64,000 nt of DNA, taken from Liolophura sinensis (lineage: Eukaryota > Mollusca > Polyplacophora > Chitonida > Chitonidae). Each line of letters opens with the position of its first letter. Positions within the stretch are counted from its first letter, which is position 1. The notes under the pieces are model-generated. The model made no database searches and was not told the origin of the DNA. It saw only the letters and a list, made by a program, of their open reading frames with translations. A program made the translations under genes and the position numbers. The stretch is from contig NC_088295.1 of NCBI RefSeq assembly GCF_032854445.1, positions 38,038,510-38,102,509 of the forward strand, written 5' to 3'. Positions 12,706-26,900 of this stretch are shown here, piece after piece.

Positions 12706-12785
12706 AGCAGCAACCTGCATCACTCCCCCAGTGTTCTCCCCGGTTTTCTCCCATCATATCGCTGCCATCATATGATTGAAAGTGA
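12706..12785 (+). mobile_element. Decayed SINE body fragment
   Basis: AGCAACCTGC, CCCCGGTTTTCTCCCATCAT and GCTGCCATCATATGATTGAA follow the SINE body in order with many changes. Confidence 0.5.
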
Positions 12786-13792
12786 ACATGAAGTCTGCCA
12801 CTTTATACACATAGAAAAATTTGTATAGGACACAGTTATCCCAGAAAAATGTGTAAAAAATTCTATTAAGTTTTGAAAGGCAAAAAGTTCAGCATTGGGC
12901 ACTGACGAACAATTCACCCTGAGTAGCCATGTTGAAAAGGCCCTTCAACTAGACGAATCAGTAGTGCGGAAAATTTCACGTGATAGTTGGCTGTCACATC
13001 AAGAGACCTATGTCAGTGTGGTTTCTTATAGTGGATAGACAGTTATTGATTCAATAAATTGGATTTTGTGGTTTATAATGTAAGTGCTAAACTGATGCAT
13101 TTTGGACCATACATTTATGAGCAGTAAACTGAGAACGGCTGCCCATGTCACCATGAGAACTTGTTAGGCGGGATACTGCAGTAACTTGTCAGGGTGAGCT
13201 GGCAAGAAAACCACCTTGGGAGAGTAATTGCTGGAAGCAAAATATTGTGACTTTACATTATTTTTTCTTGGAAAAGTTAGATTTATTATGAAAATATCTT
13301 CTGAAAATCTGAATGAAAGGGTCTGTTATCTGTTGTCTGCTATGTTTGGTAAATTCCCTAAAGTCAGTACAGCCAGCTAGGCCAAATGCTTACACCCAAA
13401 CAGGACGAGGACGAAGAGGGCCACTAAAACACAACGCTTGTGTCCACAAACATTGCCCCGACCGAGCACCAAAGTAAAAGAAACATCGGCCCTATGAACG
13501 CGGAACAGAGCTGATACTCTTTGGTTGTGTATCAGGCGTTTTGTTTGTATATTCTCATTGTCACATTGTTTAATACCGATAGCACGGGAGAGCTCCTAGG
13601 TTTTGTGGAGTCACTCTATATGGGTTTAACATGGCAAAATGGCATCACTAAATGAGTGGCAAGGTACTGATGGTTGTTTGCTATTTATTTTGTTGGTAAG
13701 GGATGTAGAATTTTTGAAATATTTTTGGAATATTTCTGGAATACTACTTTATAAATTAATTCAGCTTAATGGGCTGAATTTATGTTCACTTT

Positions 13793-13840
13793 AAATATTC
13801 TTGAGTACGGTGTGAAACACCAACGAAAGAAATAAATGAA
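13793..13840 (+). mobile_element. SINE tail fragment
   Basis: AATATTCTTGAGTACGGTGT, GAAACACCAACGAAAG and AAATAAATGAATA only. Confidence 0.7.
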
Positions 13841-14888
13841 TACAACCACTGCAGTATTTCACTGACACAGATGAGAAGTACTGGGCAAAAAACTGATCCT
13901 CTCTGTGTGGTCAAAAATCACTAATTCAAGTCTTCAAAATTTTAAATGGGGCCAAATGCGACAAAAGTCACGCTGTCGCCATAACAGGCTGGTTTCATTT
14001 TAAAATGGGGCGCTGATCTTTAAGGCCAGCAGTCTCCCAAGGAATGTAGGTGAGACCACTGAAATTGTAGCGCACATATTCGTGTTGGTACTTTTGCAAG
14101 AGACATGAGAAAAGTGCCAGAGGTGCGAGCTGTCAGAACTCTGGCACTACTCCAAGAAAATCAAATTGAATATTATGTAGCTCTACCCAATAGTATTAGC
14201 AAAGATGTCGAGGTACCTTGAGCTACATGTGATTGGTGTTTTAGCCATACTACAGGTTCTTCATGTACATATGGACTTAAATGAGAAGCCATGCTATTTC
14301 TTCATGAGGACTAACAGGTTGCAATATTGTATGGTTACTTCATTGAGCCTTACAAGCCCATCAGGTATATGTTACAGCATATTTCATTGTGTACTTCATT
14401 TTTGTTTTCTTTCTGTACTTGTTTCTTGTTTACACCTGAACTATGTAAATAACCCCTTAAAGGTAAAGACCGCTTGAAATAAAGTCATTGTCAACTCATC
14501 AGTTACATCAGTGGAAACTGTATATAAGATGTCTTTACAATTATAAAAAAGAAAAAATTTTCTCGAACAGAATTCCATGTTTTTCTAATGTTAGAATTCT
14601 AAAGCCTGCTGAGGATGTTGGGTTGAATCACTGCTTTCAGGATCTCCAGTCACCGACAACTGAATATCCCAAAACATGTTTACAGAATATCTAATCTATG
14701 TGTACACAAGCAACTTAAAAACCTCCAACTCTAGATGCTTGATTGGCAAAGATTTAAGACTGTCGGATGGTAAGGCGTGTTAACTGTCTCTGAGCAGTGT
14801 TGTAAATGAAACAGTTAACACACTAAGGTAAGATTCAGGTCTGACTTACATGTATAATATGTGATTTATTATTTGATTCATTATACAG

Positions 14889-14900
14889 ATGATTGAGTGA
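14889..14900 (+). promoter_or_regulatory. Short upstream ORF in the SEC24 leader
   Basis: An ATG directly after the inferred leader acceptor is followed by two codons and TGA, about 40 nt before the SEC24 start. If the leader exon begins at 14889 this would be a minimal upstream ORF. It is visible in sequence; any effect on translation is inference. Confidence 0.3.
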
Positions 14901-14939
14901 AATTAAAATACCACAGTTCTGTGACGAGATCGGCGAACT

Positions 14940-17900
14940 ATGAACCCCCAGTATGGTAACCAGTACCAGGGAGGGTATGGACAGGGTTATGGAGTCCCAT
15001 CCGCAGGCCAGCGTCCCCCAGGACCTCCATCAGGGGCACAGAACATGTACAATGGTGTTGGGATGGGGCAGAGACCACCTGGACCTCCTGGACCAGGTAT
15101 ATTACTATGATGCTGAGATCTTACATTCAAATTTAGGGGTTTTAGGCTACCGTACAACAGTTTACATTTTTGTTTTACCAAAACTGAAAATAATCTATTT
15201 TATGTGAAATTGTAAAAACTTGATATAAAAGCCATGGAAAACAGGAAAATCTTTAAAAAACATTAGGATGGGACAAAATAAAAAGAATGGTTTTATTTGT
15301 ATTGCATTTTTGGATTTTTTAGTGTCTCTTGTAAAACATACAATAAAATAGCAATGACTTGTTCAAAAAAAAAAGCTTTGTCAAAGCCATGGGAGGTTGT
15401 TACAAAGCATATGTAGTGTACAGTAGTAGTATGTGATCTATAGCTACTAGTAATTAATATGAAAATAATTTGTGATTACTACAAGGCTTAGTACATAAAA
15501 TGATGGACATGGCTAGTCATACTATGTACATTTATATATATATATACTCAGTTCAGACTTTATCTGCCGAAAAATAAATATATGTCTACATATATTTAAA
15601 TATCTTAAGATTTATGTAAAATAACCTCATTAGTTGGCACCATTGATGCTCTCTTACCAGGACAATTTGGGAATCCCATGCAGACTAAGGGGGTAGTCCC
15701 TGGTCCTCCCCCAGGACAGTTTGGTCAGCCTGGCCTCATGCAGAATGGACCTGCCACAGGAACACATGGACCTCAGGGAGACCAGTATGGAATGCCCAGG
15801 TACTTATGTTTGTGAACTTACTTTTAGTGCCACTCAGTTTTAGTTAAGACTAAGTGAATATTTGAACTAAATGTTGGAAATTAATAGGCCTCAGCATGTG
15901 GGAAAAGGGTGAAGAATGGTCAGCGCGGGGTCACCGTGTCAGTAAACAACACTGTGACTGGGTGGTGGCATCATGCCTGGTGTCTTCCACATTGTATACC
16001 AGTGAAAATTTTTTAAAATTTGTATTGTGAATGTCTCTTTTGTTCTCCTTTTTTTGAATACTTAAAACATTTTGAGTCATTCTTAAATTTTCTCATGAAT
16101 TTATCCAGGGAACAAAGAACTTTTTAAAAAGAAAGTTCAATTTTGTCCCTAGTTTGATATCTTAGAGCCAATAGATAATGTCATCAAAAATTTGAAAGTT
16201 ACATACTTTCTTTTGTCGTTGGATGGCAGAATAACCAAAACAATGTGATTATCTAGCTTAATTGGTTGTCTTGCGCTTAACAGTGACAGGGCATTTTTAT
16301 GTAATTAATTACATGATATTCTAAAAATACTATGCCGTATCCTAAAACAAGCAAACAGTTCATCAGTAACAATGAAAGACCTGATGAAGAAAATGATGTA
16401 AAGATTTCGTTGCAAATTTCCTCTCCAACCAGATTTACATCCTTTCCATGCAAATCATTTTTACAATTTTGATGCGTTTGAGAATTTTCCAATCACACCA
16501 TAAATAGTCTTTACTGCCTTCCTTATAAAGTCAGATTTGTACAGTCACATTTTCAAGACTATAAACACAAACTGGAATATCTCCTACGTTTGGGGAATAG
16601 TATATTGTTTACACCTCTTGTATGTTTCAGGCCACTTGGTCCTGGTCAAGGTCAGTATCAGCGCCCGATGGGGCCAGGAGCTGCATCAGGCTATGGTGGA
16701 CCCCCAGGACCCCCAAGAGGACCCCAGCCGGGTGCTACAAATCAGGTCAGAGTTACTTCAGATGTGAAAAACCTGGCTTAGTGACCTCCTTATTTGATTT
16801 TCAGTGATAATTGAATACCTTGGTCCTCATATTAAGCTTGAACTATGCATGTTCCCAAATAGGTTCATAGAAGTAATATGAAAGTTGAATTAGATTTTGC
16901 CAAATTATTATACAGGTATTTTGTTGTTTGACAGTATATATGAAATATCTTGTGGCCTTAGTGTGGATGTTATTAATTCAACCCCGCTGTTGCAAGCTGA
17001 CTTTTCAAACAACATTGAGTGTGTCAGGCAACACACCAGCTAGTACGTTTACCTCCCAAAGTAATATCATTTCATGCTGTTTATGTATACAAATAAAAGA
17101 TTTTGAGTTCGTTTACCTGTTAGATTTGCTTCCTGAATTATATAAAAGTGAATTATGGGGATTTTCTTCAGTGATAAAGGTGTTTTTTTGCACAGTTTAT
17201 AGATATCGCTTTGGTTTTTACATGGGTTATGTTTTACAACAAGTTGAAAAAGAAACACTTGTTTCAAAATGTTCCAATCCTTTGGATTTGACAAAGTATG
17301 AAAAAAGGTTCAGCTGTATCGGGTTGCACAACAAACACCGCTATGGTGGTGTTAAACCCTTAATCCCTTGTAGCTTACACCTATATCTTCGAACAATTTA
17401 TGTGTACAGCACAGTTGGGGCTTGTTTGTCCTTTATGTCTGTATGCTGTACATGTAGGTAATTATCTTACATGTGTCTGATGTGTTTGGAATACACTAGA
17501 ATCCATGTTTGCTTTTATTCAGATGACAAATCAAAATGGGATCAATGCATTTGTCAGGCCCTCTGAGAGGTCAACACCCAATGGTGAGTTCTTTGTCTGA
17601 TTCAATTATTGTTCAGGACTTAGCTTTAAGTCTTAATTGTATAAGTCTCTGAACACCCCTATGTGTTAATACAGGGGTTAAAAGCTAAATGTTTGTAGAT
17701 GAACTGATGAGTCCCATTTAATTGCATATCCCTATTACACAAAAAAGGGTACCAAATAGACCATTGCTTCAGACTTATAATTTTCTGTCTCTTGATGTTA
17801 TACCTATTTGAGCTTTGGTTTACTAGCCTTTTTTCATGTATCATTTTTCTGCAGGGTAACCAAGGTCATCCTCAAAGCAGTATGGCAGGACCTCCTAGTA

Positions 17901-20900
17901 GTATGTCTGGGCCCCCAAGTAGTATGACCGGACCCCAAACCAATATGCAAGGACCCCCACATAGCATGTCCGGACCTCCTAATATGTCAGGGCCTCCAAA
18001 CAGCATGTCTGGACCTCTGAGTAGTATGTCTGGACCTCCGAGTAGTATGTCTGGACCTCCGAGTAGTATGTCTGGACCGCCAAGTAGTATGGCTGGACCG
18101 CCAAGTAGTATGGCTGGACCACCAAGTAGTATGGCTGGTCCTCCAAATAGTATGATGGGACCCCCAAGTAGCTATGGCCCACCGTCAGGGCCACATCAAA
18201 TGGGAGGCCGAGGACCCCCAAGTGGACATGCACAACAACAGATGGGTGGACCACCTCCCTCAAGTATGGCTGGACCACCTGCTTCCAGTTTGCCTGGACC
18301 ACCCTCAGGATTTGGGCCACCCTCTGGCCCAGTAGGTGGTCCTCCTCAAGGTGCAAGTCAGATGAACATGGGCCCACCTTCTGGACCTATGAACATGGGC
18401 CCACCCTCTGGGCAAATGGGCATGGCCCAGCCTGGTATGAACACATCCCAAAACCAGTACAATTACGGGGGTCAGCAGCCAGGTATGCCCCCACTTCCTG
18501 GTGGACAGCAGCCACCCATGGGTGGACAGTTCCCACCTGGTCCAGGTCAAGGCCAGTACATGAGCGGTCAAACCAGCCCAGGCTATGGGCAGCAGAATTT
18601 TAACTATGGAACAAACCAGGGGCAAAGACCAATGGCTCAACCCCCACAGAAACGTCTGGACCCCAACCAGATGCCTAGCCCAGTAAGTCAGCAGTCTAAT
18701 CAAATCTGAATGAATGCTGGTTTGAACATTTCCCAAAACTTCACAAAACTTTATAAATATATTGGTACCTCTCATTACCAGCGATAACCGTTATTACCAT
18801 TAACATCACCGAATGCCACTGAAACTCATTCAGCATCCTTTACAAAATTAAAAATTACTCCCCCCCCCCCACCATAATAAATTTAAATTTATTGTTAATA
18901 ATTATTCTCTTCCTAAAATGTACAAGGTTTAGATTCTACACATCAGACATGGTGGGACATTTATTTGCTTACTAAAGGCCTGTTGGAAAGCTGTCTCTGC
19001 AAAATTATATGTGTACACATTTCAACACCTCGCAGTCGGTGACTTCATTGTTGATGATTAAGGGTCAGGTATGGTTATTAACATTCATTAATTTCTTTCT
19101 CTAGTAAGAATATCATATTGTTGAGATTTCATTCTTTAAATCTGCAAAATGAACATTTTATATGAAATTGGCCATAAATCTGGATTTTTGTTTTCTTTTT
19201 CTGTTCCCTTACGAATTTGTTTGCCCTGATTTGACAGATTCAAGTGATAGAAGATGATAAAAACAACAAAAGTGGCATATTTCAGACACAAGGACGGGGC
19301 ATAGTACCGCCTTTAGTCACAACAGACTTTACCACACAAGATCAAGGTACTGGTATAATTTATTTCTTACCTGGGAACACAGTTGCATTTCTTTTTTAAA
19401 TAAATTAGTAAGTAATATGGACTTTTTCTCGATTTATTTTTCTCAGGGCATAGGTGGCAAGAAATTGTTTACACTGCTCATTTGTGTGGAATAACATAAA
19501 ATTCACTAGAGAAACATGTTCACGTAACTTGCACCATTGAGAATGTTTACCTGCAACCTAGGAATGTTGGTTTTCTCTGGTTACTCGTTTTTTCTTTCAC
19601 TCATGAAATTGGTAGCCATTGTATAAGTGGCCAATGTGGCCATAAGCTATCATCATTCATTCATTGCAAGAGGGAAAATTTCTTAAGAATGATATTAAAC
19701 AAGAATGAAATAAATAAATACATAAATATTGTGGTTTTAATATGAGTATGATTTTTGTAATTCCAGGCAACAGTAACCCACGCTTTTTGCGCTCCACAAT
19801 GTATAACATACCCTGTACATCTGATATGATGAAGAGTAGCCAAATCCCCTTTGGTCTCACTATTACCCCTTTTGCAAGGCTACATGAATCAGAGGTAAGT
19901 CAACAGTTCCACACTGTAAAGTTGCATGTAAGGTAAATGACAAAAAAATCACCCCAAAAAATGTAGTTTTCAGTGGCATAAAAAAAACCCATAAAATAAT
20001 TTTCATCCTTACAAAATGCGTAATTTAATCATGGGGAAATTTTAGGTTATTTACCATGTGTGCAGGCTGTGTATTTATTCATCTAGTTTAGGCATTTTAA
20101 TACAAGTCCCACACTAATGAGTAACAAGTTAATGTCTTGTCCAAACTAAAGTTGATACTTAGGAATGGTTGTTCAAATATGTACTGAGAGTTACAGTAAA
20201 TTGGACTTAAATCTTAACACTGGCCTTATCCTGATGAAAAAAAACGAGTAGGACTGTTACATGTGACTCCTGAATAATGGGGCCCTGGATCTAGATCTGA
20301 AGCATTGTTGCAGAACATCAGGTTTCTGTGACCTCTAACGTTTTGAATTTGTGTGTCAATTCAGCTCTGTTTATTTTGCTTTTAATTTTATTTTTAATCA
20401 TAGTGACTTTGAATTTATTTTGTGTGTATTTGTTACTGAATACTCCATCTCATTCTGCTGTAGAATTTGTAGAAAGCATGCATACATTTGACAGGACAAA
20501 GGTGTAACATGAGCATGTAATCTAGGAATATAACATTGACTTGTTATACACTGAAAAAATTATTGAGTATTTCAGCAACAGTTAAAAAATATAAGTAATG
20601 AAATACACTTACATGTACTGAGTGAGTGTGTGTTTACTGTTATGTTGTAGCACCCACCCCCTATCATGAACCTGGGGGAGATAGGCCCTGTGAGGTGTAA
20701 GAGATGTAAAGCCTATATGAACCCTTACATGCAGTTTATAGATGGAGGACGCAGGTTCCAGTGTGTTTTTTGTGGGGCAGCCACAGATGGTAAGCCATGT
20801 CTGATGTCTGACTCAGACACCTACTGACTCGTGTACTTCTGGATTTTCTGTCATGCAATAATACTATGTTATATTTTTACTATCTTGCTTTGTTTATTAT

Positions 20901-23900
20901 TTATGTGTGTAAAAAGAGCACATCATTTGTTGATGGGATAATTATGTGAACAACTTATGCAAGTGGTATAGTCTTAGAGAAACTATTCTATGATAAATGA
21001 CTTTCTAAATATATTTCTGATTGGCATAGTTTACAAGATGTATTCATGCTAAAACTGTAACATAATATTCTTGTGTTGTTGTTGTTTTGTTTTTTTGCAG
21101 TTCCTCAAGAGTATTTCAATCACTTAGACCACACAGGGAGGAGAGTGGATAGCTATGATAGACCAGAACTCTGCCTGGGCTCTTATGAATTTGTTGCCAC
21201 CAAAGACTACTGCAAGGTATTTATGTGTACAATTTCTTAAACTTGTTTTTGCATCCACTTTCATATGATTACATGTATGTTCAGTTTTGCAACCTTCCTG
21301 TTGACTTGACTGTAGTGAATTGTACTCACACAAAATGGTTTATAGGGGTTTAAGAATTTTCCAAGTAACAGAAAACAGAATCCGGGTGAGTTAGGAATGA
21401 ATAAATTGACCAGTTACTAGAGTAAAACATTACCGTATCTGTCATAGCAAACATCATGTTTGACATAGAAAATATGAGGTATTCATACTCAGTTGTCATG
21501 AACTTTGTTTCCATATTTTTGTAACTTTGCCAGCCTTGGAATGGCATTGTAAAATGTACGTGTAAGTTGCACCACAAAATAATATTTCTTTGTGGATCCA
21601 TGTGCTGTAGGTACGTTACTGAACTTTAGTAGCATGTATGAGTGGTTTTTCATGCAAACTAGAACTTCCTTTCATTTTGTTGCAATGTTCTGTACTACAT
21701 ACTGGTATAATTTATACTTCCAGAATGGAACTTTGCCAAATTCGCCAGCTTTCATATTTATGATTGACGTGTCCTACAATAGTGTAAAAAGTGGACTGGT
21801 TCATTTGATTTGTCAACATTTAAAAGACGATGTTTTGGTGAATCTACCAAGGTAAATATAGACAAGCAGCTGCTCGAATGTATTGTGACTTATGTAGGTA
21901 AACTTTCAGAAGTATGTCAGTGTTCCTTCTACCTTTATTGCCTATACAGAAACTCATATGTTAAATTGAGGTGTGATATGTCATCCACAAAATTCACAGT
22001 GGGAATTTGTTTCATGAATATATTTGAGAAGCTGGTGTCAGATTGTTGGAATATGACCTGATTTGAACTTTACATATAGTTCTGTATAGAAATTGTAATA
22101 TGTTTATATGTATGCTTTTAAAAAGTATTTGGTTTTAAATGTATTCAGGGGGCCTCCGTGGCTCAGTTGGTTGGCGCGCTAGCGCAGCATAATGACCGAG
22201 GAGTCTCTCACCAATGCGGTCCCTGTGAGTTCAAGTCCAGCTCATGCTGGCTTCCTCTCCGGCCGTACATGGGAAGGTCTGCCAGCAACCTGCAGATGGT
22301 CGTGGGTTTCCCCTGGGCTGTGCCCGGTTTGCACCCACCATAATGCTGACCACCGTCGTATAAGTGAAATATTCTTGAGTATGGCGTAAAACACCAATCA
22401 AAAAAAATAAACAAATAAATGTATTCAAATTTATGGAATTTTTGTCATTATCAGAGAAATAGGTGCTGAGGAGTCAGAAATACAAGTTGGATTTGTCACC
22501 TATAGTAAAGAGTTACACTTCTATAATGTGAAGGTAGGTTTGTGAAAGAAAGTCCATTCATAAAGTGTTCTGATTTCTGAACAGGTGTGCAGCAAAATTT
22601 AATTTTCAGCTGAGGCAACAGCTCCTCTAAGTTTCTCAGTCTGTCTGTCGATCGATTTGTATTTTGGTGAAATTTTTGACAGCTTATCTCTTCACATGTA
22701 CCATTCACATTACAATGGCCTCAGTACAAGACGACATCAACCTTTCGCAAGATATCTGTTGCAAATTTGCACTAATGCAATTCAGAATTTTAACCTGAAA
22801 CTATGTGAACCTTTTCTTCAGATCATATTTTCCCTAGCATTTCTTCACAGTGAAAATACTTCTGATAGTTAAGCTAAATTGTGAATTTGCTAAAGAATGT
22901 TTTGACTTTGTCACATTTATACATGATACTTGATGAATATTTATGATGGTGATGATGTTGTATTTCAGTCAAGCTTGGCTCAGCCCCAGATGTTGGTGGT
23001 CTCTGACCTGGAGGATGTATTTGTTCCATTGTTAGATGGATTCCTAGTCAAGCTGTCAGAGTCAGAGGCTGTCATTGATAGGTAACAAGCCAATTCACTG
23101 GTATAGTTTATAAATACATGTTGCTGGAAAGTTCTCTTCAAAGTGGGGAATATTTTTTTCGTCCACATATCTCAGTAGATTCCTGGAGAATTGGTTTGTT
23201 TTGCTTTTATCTTTAGATGGATTTCTTTTCAAGCCTCTGTCAGAGCTAAGGTTATTTAGCAGTTCAGTGTTCTATTTTAGCTACTGGGAAAATTTTCTTT
23301 GGAATGAGCATGAAATAGGAACTGAAAGAGGTTTAAGGTGTGATTTTTTGAAAATCTCTACAGCTTCCATCACAGAAATAAATATTAATGAAAGGGAGGA
23401 GCATACACTGAAAATATGTGTCAGACTTTTTTAACAGATGTCTTAAGTAAAACCCCTTCATCAATTTTGTAAAATGTTATAGAAAACGCTGCAAGAGGTC
23501 TTGAAGTAAGGGCATGCACACATAGTTTTTTTTTTTTTTGTGCATTAGACTGAAGATTTAACTGACTAAACCTTACTACATCAGTGAGTTTTAGGATATT
23601 TAGCTACATTGAGATGATCTGTCTTTCAGCCTGCTCTCTCAAATCCCTGGCATGTTTGCTGACTCGCGGGAAACAGAGGTTGTCTTGGGTCCTGTCATCC
23701 AGGCCGGCTTAGACGCTCTCAAATCTGCAGACCGGGCAGGCAAGCTGTTCATATTCCATACATCTTTACCTATAGCTGAGGCTCCAGGAAAACTGAAAAA
23801 CAGGGACGACCGAAAACTGCTTGGGACAGAGAAAGAAAAGGTATCAATTTTGAGAACAGCACATCTACATACACTAGCAGATGACTTTATGACTTCAGTG

Positions 23901-26900
23901 GTTTTGATTTTTTTATGCTCAGCAGAAATGGTAAATATTGTTTGTCAAAAAACTTGCTTAGCAACAAACTAGTGGTGCTTCTAATGAGGGCCTGTCAGTG
24001 TATTTGTACAACTTTAATCCTGCCAAGCAAGAGCATTGGTTGTTTAGTAACCATTTTAAACCTAACTGTTGTAAGTAGATGTATTAGATAGGTGACATAT
24101 GTTCAGTTCTTCTGTTTCTGCTGTCATGGAAACGTGAATACTTCATGTCGTCCAAACCTATTTCTTTCATGAAATTTCTATGACTTATTGATATAGGCTT
24201 CAGAGTCCTGTCTTATGTTTGTGACACTATCCTGACACACTCTATTTGCATATGACATGTCCTTGGAGACTGATTTTTCCTACTTTGACTTTCTGTTTGC
24301 AGACCATACTGACACCTCAGGGTAACTTCTACACCAAGCTGGGTCAGGAGTGTGTGGCAGCAGGATGCTGTGTGGACCTTTTCCTCTTCCCTAACTCATA
24401 CATGGACCTGGCCTCCATGGGAGAAGTACCCAGGCTCACTGGAGGGAATGTCTACAAGTATAACTACTTTCAAGTAAGCCTCATTTTCAAGGAAACACAA
24501 GTGTCATCTGCTATACCTTTTACCATATAGAATTTCTTCTCTTTTGTGAAACATTTCACTGGACTTTCATATTGAATCCAGTTAACTATATAACATGTGC
24601 GCTGTAGAGTGTCGTACTGTTAGAGTGATAGTATGCATACCAAAACAACCATAAAACACACAAGGCAGTGTAGTGTTCATTGAAAGAATGAGTTATCATT
24701 CAGTCAGTCAGTACATGTACAAATTGTTCTAAAAGATGACATTTCATCAATTGTTTACATATAACAAGAATTAGTAAGGATCAAAATCATTTTCACTCCA
24801 ATAATAATTTTCGGGACTTTACCAAATAATTGATTCATTGTCTTTGTCTTTTTTCTCCTATTTATGGCGTGAAACACCAATCAAATAAATAAATAATTTA
24901 ATAATTATTTTCTCTTGAAATTGGCTGTTCTTGTGTAGTTTAAACAAGTGAAAAAAAATACTTGAACAGAGCACTAACACCATTAAATGAATGAATCAAC
25001 TTTGTCTATTTTCTCAGGCTGACTTGGAAGGTGAGAGATTCCTGAGTGACCTGAAGAAGACGGTACAACGACCGATTGCATTTGATGCCATTATGAGAGT
25101 GCGCACTAGTACAGGTAAGTCTCTGTGTTAGTAAATGAATTCTGTAGAATTGATTAGTCAACCCTCTTGGGATGTCTAATGGGTTTGAATAAAGAATTTT
25201 ACAGCTGTTAACATTGAATGAAAACTGTTTTGCATCAAACCTGTACCTGGTAATTGGAATTAAAATAGTTGACATCGTGTGCTCTTGACCACACCAGCTG
25301 TAAATAAATTGTCAGTATGCATGCTAGGTGTCTGTTGTTAGATGTACTTTAGTCACATATAAATTCCTTGTTTTTTTTCACACCAGGCATCCGTCCTGTG
25401 GATTTCTATGGTAACTTCTACATGTCCAACACAACTGATGTGGAGCTAGCTGCCATTGACTGTGACCAGGCTGTCACTGTGGACATCAAACATGATGACA
25501 AGCTGAATGAAACAGAGGGAGCTTATATACAGGTACATGACCATCTTTTAGTTAAAACATTTGAACTGGGAAGCTCATGAAATGTTTGTCACTATTTTTT
25601 ACACAGTGCAAGCTGAGTCTTAAGAACAGAATCTGATGGCAGAAGATAAATGTTCTTTTACCAGATGAATGTATTTATAGCTTGCATCTAAAATCTTTAG
25701 CCATATTGTGGTGTAAAAGTGATTTGCATATTTTTAGAGAATAGCTTCACACAGTGTATGTGTAGTTCTCAAAAGAATTAGCTGGCAGCATTTACTGGCT
25801 CAGATAGGAAACAGGCTATTCACCTGATGATGTGATGCAATTTAACCTAGACATAATCGTGATCTACATAAACCCTGTAGTCGTTTGCTCACTATGTTCT
25901 GTTTTGCCTGTGATCAGGTTGCGACGCTGTACACAAGTGTCAGTGGCCAGAGACGGCTGAGGATACACAATTTGTCCCTGAACTGCTGTACCCAGATGGC
26001 TGACCTGTTCAGGAACTGTGAGCTGGACACCATGATCAACCTTATGGCCAAACAAGGTAGGATCAGTCATGAAGTTTCAGCATAGAAAGTTATTTAGGTA
26101 CATGGGAAGTGAGTCACTGTTTTGAAACAATGCTTCCTTACTGGTTCAAGTTTGAAGCGTGGCTTGAATGTGATCAGTTCTCATGGTCTTAGGGCCATGC
26201 AAATTTTGAGACAATTCTTAGGGCTAAGAAGGAAAATGCAGTAATTGTGGGTGCAAAATTCCAATAAACCTAAACATGGCACTGGACTTTTGTGCATTGT
26301 GTGAGACATGCATATATTGAGACATGCTCAAATTTACAACTAGTTAATTCGCCTGAGGCTTTAGGGAAGTTTGTCATTTGGTGACTGGTGATGGGGTTAA
26401 GTTGTTTCAACCCATAACCCTGACTGTGGTAGTATAAGAAAATATAATTTTTTTCTTATTACTTTAAGCACATTTGTTGTTAAGTAGAGTAATAAAATTA
26501 AACCCTGTTTCATTGTTTAAAAAAAAAATGGAATTCAACCAACCTACATGTACATGGATTTATTGTAGTTTAATATGCATGGTCAAATTGCCTGAATAAA
26601 GATTACAAGAATTTTGCATGAATTCAGGAATTTAATGAGTTCGAGTAGCAGTCATCAGTCATTTTTGACGTCTGGTTGATAAAATTGGCTGCAACAGAAA
26701 CCCTCTGCTGGTACTTTACACTGAACTTGCACCCACTCTGTTTTTTAACTGAACCACTTTTTGTTGCAGCAATCCGTAATGTGTTGAACCACAACCCTAA
26801 GCACGTGCGAGAGGAGATCATGACACAGGTTTCTAACATCCTGGCATGTTACAGGAAGAACTGTGCCAGTCCCTCCTCAGCAGGCCAGCTGATCCTGCCC

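Larger units (their letters stand above)
11723..14888 (+). other. Probable first intron of SEC24; no gene
   Basis: Contains two decayed SINE fragments (about 12706-12785 and 13793-13840) and otherwise unremarkable AT-rich sequence. A 90-codon frame at 14205-14477 has no recognisable domain and is regarded as chance. Confidence 0.45.

Noticed and set aside
16928..17461. 177-codon frame in a SEC24 intron
   Set aside because: Lies wholly inside an intron, AT-rich, no domain, no splice partners in phase.
17979..18775. Two antisense frames of 132 and 156 codons opposite the SEC24 repeat exon
   Set aside because: Shadows of the GC-rich, biased coding repeat on the plus strand.
22150..22240. Possible functional tRNA gene
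   Set aside because: The A and B boxes belong to the SINE head; no acceptor-stem pairing or clean anticodon arm is visible, and the same applies to the other tRNA-like heads.
22158..22428. Open frames on both strands with shared tryptophan-rich text, also at 3721-3924 and 52862-53168
   Set aside because: These are translations of the SINE, not genes.
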